This document shows positions 26,780 to 37,632 of a stretch of DNA of 64,000 bases, piece after piece. The stretch covers positions 4,517,501-4,581,500 of the forward strand of contig CM056573.1 in NCBI GenBank assembly GCA_029721435.1, read 5' to 3'. A program made the position numbers and the translations under genes. The stretch is from Gymnothorax reevesii. Taxonomy: Eukaryota; Chordata; Actinopteri; Anguilliformes; Muraenidae. Within the stretch, counting starts at the first letter, position 1. The number at the start of each line of letters is the position of its first letter. The notes under the pieces are model-generated. The model saw only the letters and a list, made by a program, of their open reading frames with translations, was not told the origin of the DNA and searched no databases.

Positions 26780-26848
26780 TTAGTATTCATCCTGGTCAAA
26801 AGGCGGCTGCTCGTCAATGTCCTCGTCATCTGGAGGAGCAAAGCCATC
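26780..26848 (-). CDS. mapre3: mapre3 last coding exon (acidic tail)
   Basis: 69 nt after a GTTTCAG acceptor, encoding DGFAPPDDEDIDEQPPFDQD-EY and TAA. The acidic tail with terminal aromatic residue is the CAP-Gly docking site of EB proteins. The GFAPP...D signature is MAPRE3-type. Confidence 0.94.
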   Translation of the reverse strand, partial: DGFAPPDDEDIDEQPPFDQDEY

Positions 26849-27859
26849 CTGAAACACAGAGAATGCACTGCTATTGTATGTAAAGGCACACTTTATTTCC
26901 CTAAATTCCCAACAGCATTTGATTATTGCATATTTACAAATGTGATCTCGCGAATATAACATTTTATAGGGGTGAAAAAATGTTTGAAGCTTTTTAAACA
27001 ATGGGACACTTTTCTTCTCTAGTTCCATTTCTGTTCTAAATTCATAAGAGGTCTGGAGACGAGGCATTGACAGGAAATGGAGTGCATCAAAGCCCGCAAA
27101 AACCATCTACATATGCGCCAACATGCATAAGTTTGCTTTTTCAGAAGGAACTCAATCACAGAGATATTTAAGGACTCTGGGGACTTAAATTATTTATTCT
27201 CCTTTATCTTTCTCTTTTGGACCAAGGGCGTATACAGAATACAAACAGAAACTATGAGAAGACGACCACTTTTTTCCAAATAATGATTCAGAAATCTAAA
27301 GATTTCCCTTTTCCAGTGGCTGGATTCAAACTGGCCGCGAGCTTTTTCAGTCTGACATGATGTAACCTTGTACTGGAGAATTTACATAACCATAACATTC
27401 ACTGCCATCTTCTTTGGTTTTTTCTGACTGCTCGCATGCCTTGAACTTGAGCATTGCTGAAATGTGCATTCTGGAAGGGATGATGAGTTGAATATTTATC
27501 AGTTTTACCTCATGAATCCTGGGTTGATTATAAGTGAGCCGAAGATTTACCAGGGAAACTCAAAAATAGTGCCACGGAATCCATAGTCAATGGTTTACCT
27601 AGATATTGACCCATTTTGTACAAAGTAGGTAATTGTTTTCAGGGCCCCCGCAATAACTATGCTACTTTCTGGAATCAACTTATGACATATGCATAGATTC
27701 TGTGGTGTATTCACGTAATGTCATTAGTTGCAGGAGACATCCAAGGACTCATTGCTAAACATGAGGTTTACTAAAATTGTCATTTTAGTCAGAAATTTAT
27801 CAAAACAACAGCCGGTTGTCTGTTGATAAATTTTCTTAATATTGTCCGAATTGATAGGA

Positions 27860-29650
27860 AGATGTCTATGCAGTTTCAGCTTCCTTGAAAAAGTAGATTT
27901 CTACAGTAATTTATGAAATTTAGGGGTGTGGTCTGATAAAATCAAGGTCAAAAATGTGTCGAGTCATGCTGCATAGTACCTAGATACCAAATCTCAGCTA
28001 AATTGCTGCAGAAATTATGTACAAATTGGTTAAAATGGTAATTTGATGATGACGGCCATGGAGACCACATTTGAAAATGGATTGCAACGATGTATATAGA
28101 CTTTATTGTTTCCTCATTGGTTGGAAGATGTTTGAAATGTTTCAGCTTCATCTGTCAACTAATTTGGGAGAATATTTTTCAAAATAAAATTTAGGGGTGC
28201 GGTCCACGGCCAGAGGTCAAATCAAGGTCAAAATGCTTTAAACAAAAAGTACAGAACACATTTGCTTGTGATGCTGTTCACTACCAATGCCCCAAATTTC
28301 AACTAAATCACTGAAGACTTAGTAAAAAATGGGTTGAATTGTTGTTTTCAAGATGGCGGCCATATTTGAACATAGAGCGCAATGCTAAAGTACCCTCAGC
28401 CGTATGGGCATAAGACAAGGAATGACAACATATCAAGGGATTTTAATGTATGCCTGTGTAACACAATGTGTTTAGCACTTTCGGGCTTAAGAGAAGTTTC
28501 AAGAGTGAAAAGGAAGACAGAGGTAGTTGTCCAATTTCATCTGGGACCTGCAGGTTATATGGAAAGTGTGGAACAGGACAGCTGGGACTTTACACTGTTT
28601 TGCATTCAGAATATGAGTCTGACGTGATGCGCAGTCATCAAAATTTGATGTTATGTTGAAGGTGACTGAGCGGTTTGGTTGATAATGTTGCTACATGAAA
28701 TTGTTATTAGATGATATTTAAATTCGGTGAAGGCCATGTAGCTTCCATGTCCTGCAACTTGATTATCCAGTGAGTTCACCTTATGAATTTGACATAGCTA
28801 CACCAAAAAATGTCATGGTAGTGCAAAAGCGTAATGAAAGTAACACTGTTCAGGAACAATGTGATTTTGACCCCATTAACCAGGTGAAGATCATCCACCT
28901 TTAATGTTCTGCAAGCCGATTATCCAGAACATACATGCTGTAAATTTTACGTGGCTACAGCAAAAATAGTGGATGTAATCAAGGAAACAGTGTTTACAAA
29001 GAATGTGACCTTTTGATCCCTTAAAGTAGGTCAAGGTTACCCATGTTCAAACTTGTCCAAGCTATACGTCTCAAGAACAGTCCCTGTGAATTTCATTCCC
29101 CTACGATTAACAGGAAAGGAGTGTTTGTCTACACAGTCGGACAGACAGACAAACAGACAAATGGACGAAAGTTCTTCGCAATGCCCAATGACCATACATT
29201 GGCTTCGGGTAAAAAGGATGACAACTATTCATATAAAATTTATTGTCCACATTGGTTGGAAGATGTGCGCACAGTTTCAGCTTCATTGGTCAAGTAGTTT
29301 CAGAGAAGATTTTTTAAGCTATGAATTAAATTTATGGGCAAGGCCTGATGTGAGAGGTCAAATAACGATCAAATACCAATGTTGAGAAAAACCCAGAATA
29401 TCTGTGTCCACTCATGCCACCAAGTACCACCATAAAAAAAATCAGCTGATTTGCTGTAGAATTGATCGACAACTCGATCAAAAATGCCATTTTAAAGATG
29501 AGTGCCGTGACAGCCATATTTCAAAACACATCGCAAATATTTACATAAACTTTTGTGTTCCCAATTAGTTGCAAGATGTCTAAAATTTTCACTTCATTCA
29601 CCCAATGATTTCGGATAGGAAAATGTTGAGGCTGATGAAAATGATGACTG
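27860..29650. repeat. diverged tandem ~270-300-bp units, interrupted
   Basis: Four related blocks are recognisable, starting near 27862, 28125, 29262 and 29570. They share GGTTGGAAGATGT, GTTTCAGCTTCAT, AATTTAGGGGTG, AGGTCAAATCAAGGTCAAA and GATGGCGGCCAT-type segments. The middle is interrupted by other repeat-like sequence. Possibly a 3' UTR region of a decayed non-LTR element. Confidence 0.55.
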
Positions 29651-30028
29651 ACAAACATGCCGAGGCATAATCCTACAGGGCCATTGGTCGAAGTAAGCTA
29701 AAAAAGGGCTTAGTACTTCTCCCTTTACCAAGACCTGCTTTTCAAACTAAAAGCAGAGATAACCCAGCGTTGGCGGTGCACGTGTTCCTGTGGAAAGTGC
29801 CAAGCCAAAGCAACGGACAATAGAACCTCTAACTGAACAATTTACATTACTATCCAGGATCAGGTCGTATACGTCACAAGGTTTCCCCAAAAACATGCTT
29901 TTTGGGGCTGGGATAATTCAGGACACTGCTTCATCCGACATGCACCTAAAAATACAGCTAAAGTGTTCTACTATGTTGACATATTGCAAATATTTGTCTA
30001 TTTTATTTTTTCTCATTAAAAAATTTGG

Positions 30029-30274
30029 GGTCACACTTTAGATGAAGTGTTGCTCATAAAGGCTTTATACAGCATGCATAATGCCTTCATTAATGAGACA
30101 TAATGTCTTCATGCAAATGTCATGCTTTTTATAGGGTGAAATAACTCATCCTTATTCAGCTTGTGATGCCAGATGTGACAATGACAATGTCACCCTTTAT
30201 AGCCACTAGCTAAGTGACATTGACAGTTATATTACATCTGGCATCACATGAGCAACACCACCTAAAGTGTGACC
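30029..30274. mobile_element. hAT-type MITE with perfect 8-bp duplication
   Basis: 246 bp with ends GGTCACACTTTAGATG and (reversed) GGTCACACTTTAGGTG. The direct repeat AAATTTGG lies at 30021-30028 and 30275-30282. No coding sequence. Confidence 0.88.
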
Positions 30275-30848
30275 AAATTTGGCTCTACGCCGTTTGTGTA
30301 AAGGGTTTGGCCCTGCCTATGAAGGCCGCAGCCGGTCGCCAGTATGAGCCAATATCAGCGTCTTCTTGGTTTGCAACACCTGCTTTTGCCAATGTGCCAT
30401 TTGCAAAATATTAATCAAAGAATTCTCAAAGAATATATGAGAAACGCCTCTCAGCTTTCCAGAAGTTAAAATAGCCAGTATTGTGATGAGTTTGTGAAGG
30501 CTTCAAAGATATCAAAGTTCATTTTTTTCCCTTAAACTCAAGTGGATAATTTGACACAACACAACAAATGCTGACATCATGCATCAAGTTATTTATTTTG
30601 TACGCTCAGGGACTTTAAAGTCCCAGTGGGAGGGTTCCCCTAAAGTGCATTTATATATTTTTACATTCGTTTATTTAAGTTCCAAAAAGTTTTTCGATCA
30701 CAGAGGACAGCTGGGTAACTCTTCTCACGGCAATATTTAAATGAACCGAGCCCTATCCAGGAGCTAATTTCAGTTATGCGACTGTTTGCTGCAGCCGGGT
30801 GAAAAACAGGATATCGCAATTACAGTTGTCTGCGGGGAGCTTAGTTAC

Positions 30849-31001
30849 CTCTGTGGCATACAGGATGTCGATAATCTTGGCGATGATGGGATTGTTCTCG
30901 CTCTCGTGCTCCTGGCAGATGAGCTCTATGTCTCGTAGTTTACTGAAGTAGAAGTCTCTCTCCTTCTCCAGACCGTCCACAGTCAACTTTAGTTCCATTA
31001 G
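30849..31001 (-). CDS. mapre3: mapre3 coding exon 5 (EB-homology coiled coil)
   Basis: 153 nt, 51 codons in phase 0, encoding LMELKLTVDGLEKERDFYFS through IAKIIDILYATE. This is the EB-homology domain that dimerises and binds SxIP motifs. Strongly conserved. Donor GTAACT. Confidence 0.96.
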
Positions 31002-31280
31002 CTATAGAGAAGCACATTAAATGACCTTACAGTGTTGTTAAAAAGCTTAAATGTTTTAAACCAAAAAAATGTATTTTAATATTGGACAAAGATAATCAAA
31101 GTAAATTGATTGATAATTGCGTTCAATTTCACTCAACACACCCAAGCATGATGACAGCAAGCCCTGTTGAGTAGGAACATCATTCAAATAGAAACTGTCT
31201 GGTAATACGAAGCAAAAAGCAGCACATGATGCCGCAACCCAAAGAAATTCAAGAACGGTTGAGAGACAAAGTCCTTGACA

Positions 31281-31562
31281 TCTGTCAGCCTGCCCAGTCC
31301 TCACCCCTGCCCTCATCACTGCCCCTAATTCCCCTCGGACAGCCTTCCTGGTCTTGAGCTCGACTCGCCTCTTTGGCTTTGCCCTGGCTTCATCTCCAGT
31401 TCAACAACCACAGTTCCTTTAACTCAGACGTCCCTTCAAAATAAACTGCCTAACCTGCATCGCCCTGTCTATCGTGTTCTGGTTTAGATTGTCAACCTTT
31501 ACAATTAAACCCTGTTCACTCTCATCCTGTGATTGGCTCCTTTCATTCTGGGAATTCTGACA
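31281..31562. mobile_element. possible solo LTR
   Basis: Begins TGTCAGCCTGCCCAGTCC and ends GGGAATTCTGACA, a TG...CA segment of 282 bp. Its C-rich composition is unlike the surrounding intron. No flanking duplication is visible, so this is tentative. Confidence 0.3.
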
Positions 31563-32103
31563 GAAACAGCCCATTTATGTAAGGATTTTCAAGGCTTTTG
31601 GCTTCATTCTATCTTAGACCCAAATTCAGAACTCCTATGTTAATGGAACTGCGACACTCTGCAGAAAAATCAACGTAAATTCAACTCTGATACAGTACAA
31701 TATATTAATTTTAACTCATATACATTCACCAATTATTGAAGTAATATTGAATATTTTCATTTGAGAAATCGCTATTAAATATCCAAACTTTGCCGAAAGT
31801 GGCGCTAGAATATTTGCGTAGCAATACACGTTTCCAGTTTTAGCCACAGACTGTACACAGTCAATGGCTTCAGCACGCAAAACTGGTTTTCCCTTTGTAT
31901 GTTCTTGCTACAGGCAACGCAAGCGAGTAACTATTTTGGAAATGTAAATGTATTTTTTTTCTGAAGACATGATTGCATATGTTCAGGCAAAGCAAATACC
32001 GTAGCTGCACATCATACATGACCTGGTGTTGCGTTACTAGCGAAGAGTACCGGATGCTGTGTTTAGCGGAAGTGCGCATTCTGGAGGGGAGAACTGACCT
32101 CCT

Positions 32104-32796
32104 TTAAGGGGTCAAGCCTGGGTTCACTCAATTTAAGTACTTCTAAACACTAAAAACACATAAAAATTGTGTCAAGTGAAAAAAGCTCAGAATGGATTTT
32201 GATTTGAATCAGTTTTAATAAGTTTGTTACCATGAAAACCGTACATTATTGGTGAAAAATGTGAAATCTTGTGGCAACAATATCTCAGAAACTATGCCAT
32301 ATTTTCCCGTAATTCTTTTTTGTTTTGAAACTTATATCACCAGCTATATAATGACATACTCATTCTGGGTATTTTCTGGGTATTTTCATGGGAAAATATT
32401 CTGAAAAATTATTTGGTCATAGAATTTTAGAAATGGGTGGCAGAACCTGCCTGGCAGATGGATCATAAATACACCATGTATCTACCTACCCAAAAATGAC
32501 TCAGTCATTGTATAGAACATAACAAACTGATGCTATGGTGAAATCTTCAGAGCAATACCTTGAAAAATGTGGATTTTATGCCCGCCACAAGCCTGATAAA
32601 CTATGAAATTTGGTGATGCGAGAAAATCGTGTTTTTGTCGCGAAACGAATGCACTGGACGTGTTCACATGATAAAAATCCACTTAGAAGATAGTTTTTTG
32701 GTCTTAAAATCACATTTTATGAATGTTTTGAAAGATTTTTAACAAAATGAAAAGAAAAACATTTTTTCAAGTCTGAACCTAGTCTTGACCCCTTAA
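32104..32796. mobile_element. TTAA-flanked AT-rich DNA element
   Basis: TTAAGGGGTCAAGCCTGGGT at the left and, reversed, TTAAGGGGTCAAGACTAGGT at the right, 693 bp apart. TTAA at both ends suggests a piggyBac-like mechanism. The right end is about 120 bp past the donor of mapre3 exon 4. Noncoding. Confidence 0.75.
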
Positions 32797-32917
32797 CCTC
32801 CATCAGGTCAGCCAATCATGCGCAAGGATTTCTCAAGAATAGCAGTAGCCCCACCAGTGGCGAAGTTTGGAAATTTAATAGCGATCCCTCTAATTGGAAT
32901 GATCCTCTGGGCTCTAC

Positions 32918-33066
32918 CTGTTGATTTAGCTCCATGATTTCTGCATCATTTCCCCCATTTCTGGCCATGGCTGGATTCTTCCTCATACCCGTGGAAGGGG
33001 TGGTGTTGAGGGTCCGTTGTGGGGCTGGCATATTCTTCGGTACCGTCGGCGATGTCCTCTGTGGCA
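32918..33066 (-). CDS. mapre3: mapre3 coding exon 4 (linker)
   Basis: 149 nt after a GCTATCAG acceptor. It encodes PQRTSPTVPKNMPAPQRTL through NDAEIMELNQQ, the Ser/Pro/Arg linker leading into the EB-homology coiled coil. Joined to exon 3 it gives PNPNQ-L-PQRTSP. This lacks the segment containing NKSKKLIG found in the human long form. Confidence 0.93.
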
Positions 33067-34122
33067 CTGATAGCAGGAAACCAATCGCTGTCGGTTAGCA
33101 TTCAGCCTGGTGGGTGCCAGTATTTCCCCACAAAATGCACGATTCATTCATACAGCGAATGGAGAGGAAATGACCCCAGGATTGAGCACATGATTCATGA
33201 TCTCCACATAATGATGTTTGTTACTTTTGTTTGACTGATGTTTTTAAACAATCTGTTATTACAGAGTTAGACGTTTTCCTCATTATGACCTCACTAAAAT
33301 CATAGCTAGTTCAATCCAGGGACGTGACGTAAGGGTAGGCGGGCAATTTGTCTTTTAATTCAGTACAACACACAACCTGTCTCTTGCCTGATTAACAATC
33401 AGAGAATTTATTTTTAAGCCCAATATATCGCCTATAATGCCTTTGGATGGACAACAACAAGGAGATCACTGAGCGTCAAGGCAAGAATGTAAAGACGGTA
33501 ATAATCTGAATGATTAAATATGAAAGAAAATCTCTGAATGTCATCTTCCGTTGTTCCATTTTTTCATTGGGGGGATTATGAAATGCAATATATATTAATG
33601 TAAAATAACAAATAATTCATTTTAAGATGGCATAGTACAGCATACATTTAAAGTGGCCATCAAGGCAATCAATCATTGTTAAACACAACAAAAGGTTTCC
33701 ACATTAATGCAAAGTAGCTGTAAAGTAAGCCAAGCACACAGCATACGTTTGCTATTCCACAGCATTTCAAGTTCAAAATTCAATTATGCCATCCAAATGC
33801 ACATTGACTAATAATCCCACCAATTAGAATTAGCTATTGAGTAAATTAATCTGTGAACCAGTTTAGATAGTCATGCTTTAAAAATGTAATGATTATGCAT
33901 ACCCTTATGTTCCTCCAACGGCTCATCTCTGGCTCAAATCATGACGAAGCCACGATGGAGTGCAGTATTTTTGAGTACTCGTGGAATCTTACACTCAGGG
34001 CAGTACACATGACACAAGAACCCCTCGGCCACAAAACACTTCAGGCCACAATATTCATTAAGATGTCTGGTTTTACCCACAATGCCGCAGGGCTTCTTTG
34101 ACCCGTGTAGAAACACACTCAC
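33067..34122 (-). other. mapre3 intron 3
   Basis: 1056 bp. I looked for a small exon encoding the human long-form linker segment (NKSKKLIG-like) and saw none. No other structure recognised. Confidence 0.5.
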
Positions 34123-34279
34123 ATTGATTGGGGTTTGGTGCCATCTCCTGGCCCTGCCTTGCCTGCAAGGGGTCGTATTCCTTCCCGTCGTAGTTGGCAT
34201 CGAAGAACTTTTTGAACCACTGCACAAACTCAAAGTTGTCCTGGAATTTTCCCTTCACCAGTTTTTCCACGGGGATGAT
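34123..34279 (-). CDS. mapre3: mapre3 coding exon 3 (end of CH domain, linker)
   Basis: 157 nt encoding [18 protein letters not shown] through [11 protein letters not shown] and [11 protein letters not shown]. The CH domain ends here and the flexible linker starts. It ends in phase 1 (T before GTGAGT). Intron 2, between this exon and exon 2, is about 9 kb and holds the 6-kb LTR element. Confidence 0.95.
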
Positions 34280-34972
34280 CTGTTGAAAAAGGGGCCCTTA
34301 TTGGTGCGCCGCAGTGAGATTTATCCGGTTACACGCTCTCATCAACTGAGGAACGAGTAATGCAGACGCACATCAGAAACTTCTGCGGTTTTTTTCAATG
34401 CATGAACTCCTGGATGCCTCAATTCAACACAATATTTGATTTTTCTCAACATCATTGAAACATATTTCATTCAATTTGAAAGTTTAACTTCACCATGGAA
34501 AAATTACTCTATTTTGGAAAGTGCTTTTAAATGAAACTAGAGACTATCTGGGATGGTACCAGCTGCAAAAGCTATGCTGGTACTGTTCTCTATATTATAA
34601 CGGTTCAGTGAGTGCCTGCTCATACCACACCCATCTTCAAATTCTGCCTTCCTGTTCATCCCAACTACTGCCCTGTCATGTTTCATGATTGCATCATAAG
34701 GTTGCAATGCTATCTTGTACACAAGAATTGTCCACAAACAAACACACCCACATGCGTAAAAACACCGATCAACTGAAAACAAAACTAACATTGCTATTGC
34801 AGCTGGTAAAAATTCCTAGTGCTGACAAACGCTCTCACAAAACTATTTTAGGGTTCAACATCAATTTTCAATGCTATGCATCATTTAGGTAACCAGTGTG
34901 CATGTTCTAGAGACAAAAGAAACCCCATTGCGCAAAATCTGGTGGCAGAAACATTATATTCAAACATGGTAG

Positions 34973-35457
34973 TGTTATGGCCCCAATTTGTTATTACATT
35001 TATAACACAACAGCAACAGCAAGGGATGACAAACACAGTTTTAACAACTAAAACACATTTAATTTTTAACAAAGACAAAGACTAATAACAACCTACAACT
35101 AAAGACCAAGATTGATAAATAAGAAAAAACAGAAATAATTACAGTCCCTTTTCGGTGGGGTGGCTTGGTGATGAAGAAAATGCTCAAACACAGGCAAAGA
35201 AATCCACAAAAGAAACGTCACAGGTCTTGAACAGAATGGCAGGTCTGGTCATCTCCTTGCAATTTCTCCTCCTACTTTACTGTCTCTTCTTTTCCTTATA
35301 TACTCTTTTGCAGACCCCACCCACATTTAGACCTCTTTTTTTAATTTTCTGAGACTTGCCCCAGACATGTCCAGGACATGTCGAAACATGACTCAAGTCT
35401 GAGCTTAACAAAACAAAAGGTAAATACTGCCATCTAGTGGCCTATATTCACATTACA
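34973..35457 (-). repeat. 3' LTR of the Gmr1-like element
   Basis: 485 bp, same TG...CA ends. A purine-rich GGAATGGAGG tract adjoins it on the internal side (35458-35470), a candidate polypurine tract. Confidence 0.92.
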
Positions 35458-35562
35458 CCTCCATTCCAAAAGGGAAAAATTTTGACTCATAAAGGCAAAA
35501 TTTTTCTTTTCAATACAAAATGGTAAAGTGAACACTTGTCTATATATACATATCATACACAT

Positions 35563-37605
35563 TCAAACACGGGATAAGCAATCAGCAATTACATTGTCTG
35601 TACCCTTCACATGCTTAATTTCTAAGTCAAACTCCTGTAAAATCAAACTCCAATTCAACAATCTCCGATTTTTGTTTTTCATCTTACTCAAAAACATTAA
35701 CGGATTGTGGTCAGTGTACACAATCATTGGCTTTTGTCCTGTACAAACATAAACCTCAAAGTGTTGTAAAGAAAGGACCAGAGCCAACAGTTCCTTCTCT
35801 ATTGTGGAATAGTTCCTTTGGTGGCGATTGAACTTCCTGGAGAAGTATGCCACGGGATGCTCAATGTCATCAGAGTCACTTCTCTGTAGGAGCACAGATC
35901 CACAAGCTTGGTCGCTAGCATCGACCGCGATGGAGAACGGTTTGTTGAAGTCAGGAGATTTGAGCACGGGGAAGTGACACAGCAGAGACTTCAGGCGATC
36001 GAAGGCTCTCTGGCATGCATCATCCCAGGTGAACTTTACGCCTTTCTTCAGTTGGGTAGTTAGACTGAGAGCAATCTCAGCAAAGTTCTTGCAGAACTTG
36101 CGGTAGTACCCGATCATTCCAAGGAAGCGGCGCAAAGCTTTTTTGTTGTCAGGAACTGGAAAGTCCATGATGGCTTGGACTTTAGCATTTATGGGTGCCA
36201 CCTTACCCTGGCCTATGACGTAGCCAAGATAGGTGACAGTAGCACAACCAAAGTCACTCTTGTTCAGGTTAACAGTCAGGTTAGCCTGGGTCAGGCGCTG
36301 GAACAACGTCTCTACATCTTTTAGATGTTCTTCCCAGGAGTCACTCCATGTGATCAGGTCATCGATGTACGCACCCGTGTGTGGCAATCCGGCGATTGTA
36401 GACTGTATCATCCTTTGGAACGTGGCTGGGGCATTTTTCATGCCAAAGGGTAGGTCTTCATACTGGTACAATCCAGATGGTGTGGCAAAAGCAGAGATGC
36501 TCTTGGCCCTCTCAGTTAAAGGCACACACCAATAACCCTTCAATAAATCAATCTTGGTCAGAAACTTTGCTTGCCCTACACTATCAATACAATCATCAAT
36601 CCTAGGTATTGGAAACACATCAGTTCTAGTTACAGCATTGACTTTGCGATAATCTGTACAGAATCTAGTACTTCCATCAGGTTTTGGAACTAGCACACAG
36701 GGTGAACTCCAATCGGAGTTGGAGGGTCTGATAATATCATGTTTTAACATGTACTCAACCTCTTTCTCAGCAATCTTTCTCTTTTCAGGATTCATCCGGT
36801 ATGGATGCTGTTTTATTGGTTTGGCATCACCAACATCTACATCATGAGAGGCTATAGTAACTCTCTTTGGAACATCAGGAAACAAATCCTCATATTTCTT
36901 GATCAACCTTTCAAACTGATCTCTCTGTGAGGGTTCTAAGTGCTGGAGTTTTACATCAAGATTTTGCAACACTTCAGTGTTTGACAATTTACATGAAAGA
37001 ACTTCAGCTTTAATTCTTGGTTCATCATCTTGAAACTCCCCCTCATCTTCACACGTTTCGACCATTGGAGAATCTGAAGTGACAGCTGCAACCCTAGCAT
37101 TTCTGTCATGATAAGGCTTTAGCATGTTAATATGACACAATTGTTTTGGTTTTCTCCTATCTGGAGTCTTCACAATGTAATTGAGATCATTGAGTTTTGT
37201 CAGAATTTCATAAGGACCATGAAATCTAGCCTGCAATGGATTGGACTGCAAGGGAAACAACACAAGGACCTTTTCTCCTGGTTTAAACTCATGGCTTCTA
37301 GCCTTATGATCATACCAAGTTTTCATTTTTCCCTGACTTGATTTCAAGTTCTCTTTGGCAAGGTCACAAGCTGCACGCAATCTTTCCTTGAACTTGCTAA
37401 CATAGTCTAACAGACTGATATGCGGCTCTTTCTCTTGCCATTGTTCACTCAATAATAGCAAAGGTCCTCTCACTTCATGACCAAACACTAGCTCAAATGG
37501 ACTGAATCCAGTAGACTCCTGCACTGCTTCTCTAGCTGCAAACAACAGCAAATGAACCCCTTCACCCCAGTCTTTCTCATGGTCATAACAATAAGTCCTC
37601 ATCAT
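35563..37605 (-). pseudogene. integrase end, RT and RNase H part of the Gmr1-like polyprotein
   Basis: Same frame as the gag-integrase block; the frame reopens right after the TAA, with 9 codons before the first Met here. Residues 1-165 are the integrase C-terminal part (FSPFELVFGHEVRGPLLLL, FKPGEKVLVLFP, HINMLKPYH). RT runs about 265-450, with the YIDD active site at 413-416 and LPFGMKNAPATFQRM. RNase H is about 555-680, with IAVDASDQACGS, STIEKELLALV, YTDHNPLMFL and a final DNVIADCLSRV. It lacks its own start, so it would need read-through of the stop. Confidence 0.92.
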
Positions 37606-37632
37606 TGTCTTGAGAGTGGAATGAAACCGCTC

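Larger units (their letters stand above)
26849..30848 (-). other. mapre3 intron 5
   Basis: 4 kb. It contains diverged tandem copies of a ~270-300-bp unit (27860-29650), a stretch ending in GACAGACAGACAAACAGACA near 29143 like fish RTE-type 3' ends, and an hAT-type MITE at 30029-30274. No exon seen. Confidence 0.6.

Noticed and set aside
34082..34360. 92-residue frame on the + strand
   Set aside because: Shadow of mapre3 coding exon 3.
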